A stretch of DNA of 64,000 nucleotides from the NCBI RefSeq assembly GCF_963082655.1, contig NC_081556.1:69239227-69303226 (forward strand), given 5' to 3'. How positions within the stretch are numbered: position 1 is the stretch's first letter; every line of letters begins with the position of its first letter. Below are positions 57,167 through 64,000 of the stretch, in pieces. Source of the DNA: Stomoxys calcitrans (lineage: Eukaryota; Arthropoda; Insecta; Diptera; Muscidae). Under the pieces are notes generated by a model that saw nothing but the letters and a program-made list of their open reading frames with translations, made no database searches and was not told where the DNA came from. Both the position numbers and the translations under genes were made by a program.

Positions 57167-59368
57167 TCTTATATATAAAAATCAATTTGTGTTTGTTTGT
57201 GGGTTTGCTTGTTTGTTTCTTTGTATGTTTGTGTGTTCCTTATAGACTCAGAAACGACTGAACCGATTTTCTTGAAATTTTCACAGATGGTGCTTAATGA
57301 TCCCGTGGTGAAAATAGGGTACTACATTTTTGATATCTGAAAGGGCGGCGGATCCTTCCCCTTACCCTAATTTTCAGAAACGCCAGATTTCGGAGATGGA
57401 TGGTGTGACTTAAACGAAAATTTGTGTGCTCTCATATAGTACCCTATAAATAATTGGTATCCAAATTTCGGATGGGGTACCTAGGGGGGCTGCCCCACCC
57501 TAAAACCTACCAAACATATATTTAGACCAATCACGACAATATGGGACTCAAATGAAAGGTATGTAGGATAAGAAAACGTATCTGATATCCATTTGTCGAA
57601 CCAAATGCTAGGGGGACCCCCAACCCCCCAAAACACCCCTAAATCGGACATATTTACCGACCATGGCAATATGGGACTCAAATGAAAGGTATTTGCGATT
57701 AGAATACGAATCTGATATCCAAATGTGGGACCACGTTTCTGGGGGTCCACCCCTTCCCCAAAACACCCCCAATAAGAACTTATTTACTAGTAATGGGAAT
57801 ATGGGGCTTAAATAAAAGGTATTTGAGTGTAGAATTCGAATCTGATATTCAAATATGGGACCAAGTGTTTTGGGGCCCGCCTCTCCCCAAAAACATCCCC
57901 CTAGGGGACAAATTTACGACCATAGCCATATGGGGCTCAAATGAAAGGTCTTTGGGAGTAAAACACGAATCTGATATCAATATTTGGGAAAAGTGTCTAT
58001 GGGGCCACCCCACCCCCACAACACCACCCAAATAGTAAGTATTTGCTGACTATTGCAATATGAGGCTCAAATAAGAGGGTTTTTGATACATATTTTCAAG
58101 GCCAACTCACTAAGTGGACCCCCAAGCTTGTCACGTTTGCCGACTATGGAAATATGGGGCTCAAATTAAAGGTATTTGGGAGTAGACCACGTATCTGATA
58201 TCAACATTAGGAACCAACTCTCTAGGGGACGTCCCACCACCATAACAACCCCCAAATAGGACGTATTTGCTCACCAAGACAATTTGGGTCGTAAAGAGAG
58301 TGGAACTATTGGGTTGCCCAAAAAGTAATTGCGGATTTTTCATATAGTCGGCGTTGATAAATTTTTTCACAGCTTGTGACTCTGTAATTGCATTCTTTCT
58401 TCTGTCAGTTACCAGCTGTTACTTTTGTGTCTGTCAGTTATCAGCTGTTACATATTTGCATACTTTTGCAATAAGGAGTTTAAATGAGATTTGAAAACGA
58501 ATTTGATATCCAAATTTGAGACCAATGGCAATTTGGGGGTTCAAATAAATGATATATATATATATGAGAATAGAGCACGTTGCTGATATATTTTCCGGGT
58601 TAGTGGTTGGGCGACCACCCCAATCGCCAAAACACCTCTAAATCGGCCATATTCACCGACTATGTCAATGTGGAGATTAAATGAAAGGTATTGGGAGGTT
58701 GAGCAAGAATTGATACCCACTTTCGGGACCAATTTACTGGGGGTCATCCCCTTCCCCAAAATACCCCACAAGCAGCAGTTTTTTAGTGACCATCGCAAAA
58801 TGGGGCTCAAATAAAGGCATTTGGGAGTAGAATACGAATTTGATATCCAAATTTAGGACCATGTATTTAGGGCATCACCCCTTTCCCAAAACTCCCCGCA
58901 AAGGGTAAACATTTTTCGACCATGCCAATATGTGGTATTTAAGATTAGAAAACGAATTTGATAACCTGTTTTGGGCCATATGTTTGGGGGACGCCTCATC
59001 TTGTATACTCCCCTAAATTAATGGTTTTTGAAAGAAGAGCACGATGCTGATATTTTTTCAGGGCCAAGTGCCTGGGGGAGCACCTCACCCTCGAAAACAC
59101 CCCTAAATCAGATATCATGAAATAAAGTATTTTAAGAATGGAGTACACCTTACATCTAAACTTAAATTCGTAGACCAATAAAGATCATATGGGATTCGGA
59201 CAAAGGCACTTATATTGTTAAATTGTTAGTCAAGCGATATAGTATTGTATTTTCGTAGCATGGTATTTCACTAAAAGCTCTTTAATTGTCGAAAATAAAT
59301 ATTCCAAGGAAACTTTTGTTCCATATAAAGTAAAAGAAGGTGCAGCGGAGCGGGCCCGGGTTAGCTAG
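57167..59368 (+). mobile_element. Non-autonomous Helitron, complete
   Basis: 5' TC (TCTTATATATAAAAATCAAT) and 3' CTAG, preceded by a GC-rich palindrome (CGGGCCCG, about 59351-59358). Inserted between A (57166) and T (59369), the Helitron rule. The site is confirmed by a sister repeat at about 57023-57040 with the uninterrupted phrase (CCCATAAAAGCTATATATAT) beside AGCACA / TAAAGGCTATATATAT. The interior has ~131-bp repeats shared with 1588-2830. No Rep/helicase gene. A mariner fragment is nested at 58309. Confidence 0.92.
58309..58455 (-). mobile_element. mariner MITE fragment nested in Helitron
   Basis: TA (58307-58308) then TTGGGTTGCCCAAAAAGTAA, GTCGGCGTTGATAAATTTTT and TGACTCTGTAATTGCATTCT, the reverse complement of the right halves at 807 and 19630. 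It contains a local duplication (CTGTCAGTTACCAGCTGTTAC then CTGTCAGTTATCAGCTGTTAC) and has no second TIR. Confidence 0.82.
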
Positions 59369-59682
59369 TAAAGGCTATATATATTACCCGATTTTAAATG
59401 ATGAGTTGTTTGCAGCCTCCCGACATCCAAAATATGGTCCAGATCAGACTATATAGATATAGCTGCCACATAGACCGATCTTTCAATTTATGGTCTTAAT
59501 CCATATAAAGCGGATTTATTGCCTGATTTCGCTGAAATTGTGACTTGTATGAGTCACTGAATAAAATATGATCCAGACCAAACCCTATTTGGATATAACT
59601 ATGGATTTATAATAAAATAGGATGATTAATAAATGCATAGTGCATAGCACGGCCGAACTTAACACGATTTTATTTACTTTTA
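59369..59682 (+). mobile_element. HINE family 2-like, 3' segment
   Basis: TAAAGGCTATATATATTACC continues the repeat cut at 57166. It ends with a reduced hairpin remnant (GCACGGCCGAACTTAACACG) and TTTTATTTACTTTT near 59680. Confidence 0.75.
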
Positions 59683-59686
59683 TTTA

Positions 59687-60345
59687 TGACACCCTCCACC
59701 ATAGGATGGGGGTATACTAATTTCGTCATTTTCTTTGTAACTATTCGAAATATTCGTCAGAGACCCCATAAAGTATATAAGTTCTTGATCGTCGTGACAT
59801 TTTATGTCGATCTAGCCATGTCACGTCCGTCAGTCCATCTGTCTGTCGAAAGCAGACTAATTTTCTAAGGAGTAAAGCTAGCTGCTTGAAACCTTGCACA
59901 AATACTTCTTATCAGAGTAGGTCGGTTGGTATTGTAAATGAGCCATATCGGTTCATGTTTTGATATAGCTGCCATATAAACCGAACTTGGGTCTTGACTT
60001 CTTGAGCCTCTAGAGGTCGCAATTATTATCCGATTTGCCTGAAATTTTGTACAACGGATTTTCTCATATCCATCAACATACGTGTTTATTATCGATCTCT
60101 TTTTTTACTTCTAGAGCCCTCAAAGGGCGCAATTCGAATTGGATGACATTTTACACAGGTCTCCAACATATAATTTAATTGTGGTCCGAACCGGACCATA
60201 TCTTGATATCGCTCTAATAGCAGAGCAAATCTTTTCTTATATCCATTTTTGCCTAAGAAGAGATGCTGGGAAAAAGAACTCGACAAATGCGTTCCATGGT
60301 GTATAAGATTCGGCCCGGCCGAACTTAGCACGCTTTTACTTGTTT
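59687..60345 (+). mobile_element. HINE family 1, short complete copy
   Basis: ACACCCTCCACCATAGGATG at the 5' end, a reduced GTCY run (about 59826-59845), about two internal repeats, CCATGGTGTATAAGATTCGG, the hairpin TTCGGCCCGGCCGAACTT and AGCACGCTTTTACTTGTTT. Confidence 0.8.
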
Positions 60346-61110
60346 TTGTTTTTTTGACCCACCACCGTAGGTCATTCCATTTGTAACCCTTCGTATTATT
60401 GGTCGAAGACCCCTTAAGGTATACATATACTGGATCGTCTCAAGGTTCTGAGTCGATCTAGCCATGTCCGTCCGTCCATCTGTCGAAATCACGATAGCGG
60501 TCGAACGAGTAAAACTAGCCACTTGAAATTTTGCACAGATTTTTAATATTGATGTAGGTCGTTGGGATTACAAATGGCTTCTATCGGTTCAGATTTAGAT
60601 ATAGCTCCCATATAAACCGATCTCCCGAAAAAAACCGATCTCCCTATTTGACTTCTTGAGCCCCTGGGAGCCCCAATTTTTGTCCTATTTGGCTGAATCT
60701 TTGTATGTAGTGTTCCGATTCGGACCGTACTTATTGGAAGTCATCAATAAGTACGGTCCGAATCGGTTTATAACCTGATATAGCTCTCATATAAACTGAT
60801 TCCCGATTTGACTTCTTGAGCCCTTACAAGCCGCAATTTTTGTCCGATTTGGCTGACATTAAGTACATGCTTTGTTATGACTTCCAAAAACTGTGGCAAG
60901 TACTGTCCAAACCGGTCTATAAACTGATATAGCTTCTATTTAAATCAATCTCCCGATTTGACTTCTAGAGTCCTTAAAAGTGGCAATTTTTGTCCGATTT
61001 GGCTGTCATTTTGCATGCGGTGTTCTGTTCTGTTACAACTTTCAACAACTGTACCAAATGCGGTCCAAATCAGTTTTTAACCTAATATTGCTCCCTTGTA
61101 AACTGGAAAA
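60346..61110 (+). mobile_element. HINE variant, 3'-truncated
   Basis: GACCCACCACCGTAGGTCAT, a GTCCGTCCGTCCATCTGTC run (about 60466-60484) and internal repeats with TTTGACTTCTTGAGCCC and TTTGTCCGATTTGGCTGAC. No 3' hairpin is found. It contains a perfect 22-bp hairpin at 60715-60766. Confidence 0.7.
60715..60766. repeat. Perfect 22-bp hairpin with 8-nt loop
   Basis: CCGATTCGGACCGTACTTAT-TG, loop GAAGTCAT, then CAATAAGTACGGTCCGAATC-GG. The right arm is the normal HINE phrase; the left arm plus loop is its inverted copy. Confidence 0.95.
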
Positions 61111-62512
61111 AGCTTTAATTTTAGCTGGTTTACAGATGTTTGGAATGTAGTAACATATAAAAACTCTTTAATGACAAACATGTTTCGAAAGCCGAAAACG
61201 ATTATTCGTTTACTGGACCAATAATTGTTCTTTTGGTCCCTCTTACTATAAAGAAGGGGTGAGTATTTGAGCGTATAGTGATGAACAAAATTTAATTTCG
61301 CACAGCGACTTCTACTCCAACATCCGTGCCATGTATGGTCTGAATCGGTCCCTAACCGATTAGTCCTAAAAATACAATTTTCGACAAGTTAACTTCTTTT
61401 TTGAAAAAGGTTGAGACTTTGTCTTGCGACTTTTATGATAAATTCATGCAAAACTTTTGTGACGAATACAAAATTTACCAAGCATGTCGATGTGCTATTT
61501 TGTTTGTACTCGTTTTAATTTCGGGAAATTCCAATTCCAAATTTATTATTTGGTTTGCTCGTCGGGAGTTCGGGAAGTTGGTGTTTAGCGTATGAGTTAT
61601 TTGAATTTTGATTGTGGACCCAATAACGACATATATCTAGGTTTTGCAGTATTTATGGTTAAAAGCTTTTTATATTCTTTTGAGCATTTGCTGTATTTAC
61701 AGCGAAATTTTGAAAAAAATTTCCTTTCGGAGTTAACATTCGCATACAACCGCATTTCTACCAACAATGGCTTCTGGCTGACTGACAAATACTCAATAAA
61801 AAAAACCAAAAATGTGTTTTTTGAGCATACGCTAAGACGTTCACGCGTTTTCACTCTCTTTTTTGCGTGTAATAGGTTCAATTCATACTCAATTTGGTTG
61901 ATAATTCACACGATGATTTCTGCTTTCACCGCCAACCACCAAACTGAGTATGACCGAATCCGTCTACAACCACACTCAAAAGAAATACATTTTTACGACA
62001 AACATAATACTTTTATCATGAAGTTTTTTGTTTATTGTAATCGTGTAACTTTTCTCTTCACCATATCCAACGTAAACAATAAACGTAGCATTTATGAATG
62101 TAACTAACTTTGTTTTTGTGTAAACCCTTCAGCAGCTTCGTTTATGGTAAAACCAAAAACTGTTTAATTGCAAACATGCAAACGTATAGACCAGTGATGG
62201 CGGAAAATACTCACACTATTTCCCATTACTGTGGACGTACACATGAAAATAATCCCAAGCAATGCCATGGGCATGCCTATAATTGCAATTGTGTCCTCGT
62301 CACTGGCATAGATACATTCTCACAAACAACATTTTTTCCTCTCTTGTTTGGACTGTGCAAAGAGTCAGTCAGCGGCTAGGTACAGTGCGGATGGTCAACT
62401 CGAAAAGTGACAATTTTTAAAGCTTCGCGTTAGAAACAAAAATGCTGGTATTATTAGAGCTATGGACACGACAAGACTTTCTAAACCACATATATTTTTA
62501 TATATATATATA
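61111..62512. other. No recognised gene; stacked short frames and a dispersed repeat
   Basis: 61285-61360 is a HINE crumb. Plus-strand frames 61401-61595, 61592-62107 (171 codons) and 62110-62379 lie end to end, but none has a recognisable domain, and part of the middle one (about 61985-62107) is antisense to an unassigned repeat shared with 46319-46500. Aromatic/Asn-rich composition fits translated AT-rich non-coding DNA. I do not call a gene. Confidence 0.45.
61985..62150 (-). repeat. Unassigned dispersed repeat, copy 2
   Basis: The reverse complement reads ACAAAGTTAGTTACATTCAT, then GTTACACGATTACAATAAAC and AAAAGTATTATGTTTGTCGT, aligning with 46319-46500. Confidence 0.6.
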
Positions 62513-63535
62513 TATACCATATATTTATGGTATACTAATTTCGTCATTCTGTTTGTAAATACTCGAAATATTCGTCTGAGACCCCATAAAGTATATATAT
62601 TCTTGATCGTCGCGACATTTTATGTCGTTCTAGCCATGTCCGTCCGTCCGTCCGTCTGTCCGTCGAAAGCACGTCCGTCCGTCTGTCCGTCGAAAGCACG
62701 CTAACTTCCGAAGGAGTAAAGCTAGCCGCTCGAAATTTTGCATAAATACTTCTTATTAGTGTAGGTCGGTTGGTATTGGTCCATGTTTTGATATATTGTA
62801 GCTGCCATATAAACCGATCTTGTGTCTTGACTTCTTGAGCCTCTAGAGTGTGCAATTATTATCCGATTGGAATGAAATTTTGCACGACGTGTTTTGTTAT
62901 GATATCCAACAACTGTGCCAAGTATGGTTCAAATCGGTCCATAACCTGATATAGCTGTCATATAAACCGATCTTGGGTCTTGACTTCTTGAGCCTCTCCG
63001 ATTGGAATGAAATTTTGCACGACGTGTTTTGTTACGATATCCATCAACTGTGCCAAGTATGGTTCAAATCGGTCCATAGCCTGATATAGCTGTCATATAA
63101 ATCGATCTTGGGTCTTGACTTCTTGAGCCTCTAGAGGGCGCAATTCTTATCCGATTTGAATGAATTTCTGCACGAAGTATTTCGTTATAGCATCCAATAA
63201 CTGTGCCAAGTATGGTTTACATAAACTGATATTGATGCCATATACACCGATCTGGGATCTTGACTTCTTAAGCCGCTAGATGGCGAAATTCTTATCCGAT
63301 TTGGCTGAAATTTTGTACAATGGCTTCTTCCATGACCTTTAATATACGTGTTAAATATGGTCTGAAGCGGTATATAGCCTGATAAGCTCCCGTATAAACC
63401 GGACTCCCGATTTTGCTTCTTGGGCTCCTAAAAGGCACAACTCTTATCCGAGTGGACGGATATATTACACAATGACTTCTACTATGGTCTCGAATATTCA
63501 ATTCATTTATTTTTCGAATCGGAATATAATTCGAT
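62513..63535 (+). mobile_element. HINE family 1, 5' end altered
   Basis: ATATTTATGGTATACTAATT replaces the usual 5' end. A duplicated GTCY block follows (about 62638-62700: GTCCGTCGAAAGCAC occurs twice), then five internal repeats (CCAACAACTGTGCCAAGTAT). It runs out near 63535 without a hairpin. A TA-rich run precedes it at about 62498-62516. Confidence 0.75.
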
Positions 63536-64000
63536 ATTTATTTATTTATTTCATCAGCTATTGGATATTGCATTAAAATTTTAATATCCATTAAGTATAA
63601 TAAGGGAAGATGTAAATAAACGAAAAAGCGGTAACAACGTCAACACAAGTAAGCTCACATTCACCCATACAGGTAGGCAAAAGTATGCATAGTAAAGTAA
63701 TCGCCAAACCCACAGTAATGAATTCAGATTAAGCATCTCTGTAAAACGAAGACGAATAAAATAACGATGAACGAACCCGCAGTTACGGTTTTTGCATTCA
63801 CGCGCAAGTGCTCAGTAGACTCACACGAATCCGCAGTAACGGATTCAAGATGGAATCAGTAAAGTTGTCAAGCCTTCAGTAACGGATACAGATGAACCGG
63901 CAACGTCGTCGAATCCGCAGTGGCGGATTTTGTCCCAGACACGACCAGGATACAGCAGCAGGAGTTAAAAGAAATGATCGGCTTCAATATGGTTATAGGC
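63536..64000. other. Edge region with spaced CCGCAGTAACGG motif
   Basis: A (TTTA)n run at 63536-63553 is followed by non-HINE sequence. From 63706 to 63934 there are five related motifs, best at 63827 (GAATCCGCAGTAACGGATTC), where AATCCG/CGGATT form a dyad. No frame or known family recognised; it may be the leader or end of an element that continues past the window. Confidence 0.5.

Noticed and set aside
5526..63535. Evenly spaced HINE units as a CRISPR-like array
   Set aside because: Units are ~150 bp, diverged, lie inside eukaryotic transposons, and have no cas genes.

Overview
This window looks like gene-poor, transposon-packed nuclear DNA of a higher fly. A muscid such as a stable fly, horn fly or house fly is most likely. 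The reasons are: AT-rich DNA with almost no long open frames; very many DINE-1/HINE-type Helentron-derived elements carrying (GTCY)n stretches and the motif TTCGGCCCGGCCGAA; a tRNA-derived SINE of a type I recall from muscids; mariner, Penelope and RNase H-bearing LINE relics; and a BEL/Pao retrotransposon. The species assignment is inference. I found no convincing host gene, tRNA, rRNA or CRISPR array.

Layout. 1-5.5 kb: a mariner MITE, a 3'-clipped Helitron with ~131-bp internal repeats, and a Penelope-like RT pseudogene. 5.5-8.6 kb: a HINE split by a palindromic mariner-like foldback element. 8.66-15.68 kb: a near-identical tandem duplication of ~3.5 kb (HINEs, a LINE 3' end and half a mariner), ending in the parental mariner, which still encodes a DD34D catalytic domain without its N-terminal DNA-binding domain. 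16.4-33 kb: HINEs, LINE, SINE and transposase relics. 33-43.4 kb: mutually interrupted relics of two RNase H-bearing LINE families, one containing a 44-bp perfect hairpin. 44.7-50.8 kb: a second palindromic mariner derivative, HINEs, a SINE and mariner crumbs. 50.8-59.7 kb: a nest in which one HINE holds a BEL/Pao element (two 380-bp LTRs with no difference seen by eye, 5-bp target duplication, one 1514-codon frame) and a Helitron (TC...CTAG, A^T target) that itself holds a mariner fragment. 59.7-64 kb: more HINEs, a ~1.4-kb unassigned stretch, and a spaced-motif stretch at the edge.

The genes do not form a pathway; what links them is insertion history. Target-site structure lets several insertions be ordered. 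The youngest event appears to be the BEL/Pao insertion. Its polyprotein frame keeps gag, protease, RT, RNase H and the integrase zinc finger, but an in-frame deletion removes the integrase core and joins pol to a membrane-anchored env-like tail. It has no visible stop, yet must have moved using integrase from elsewhere.
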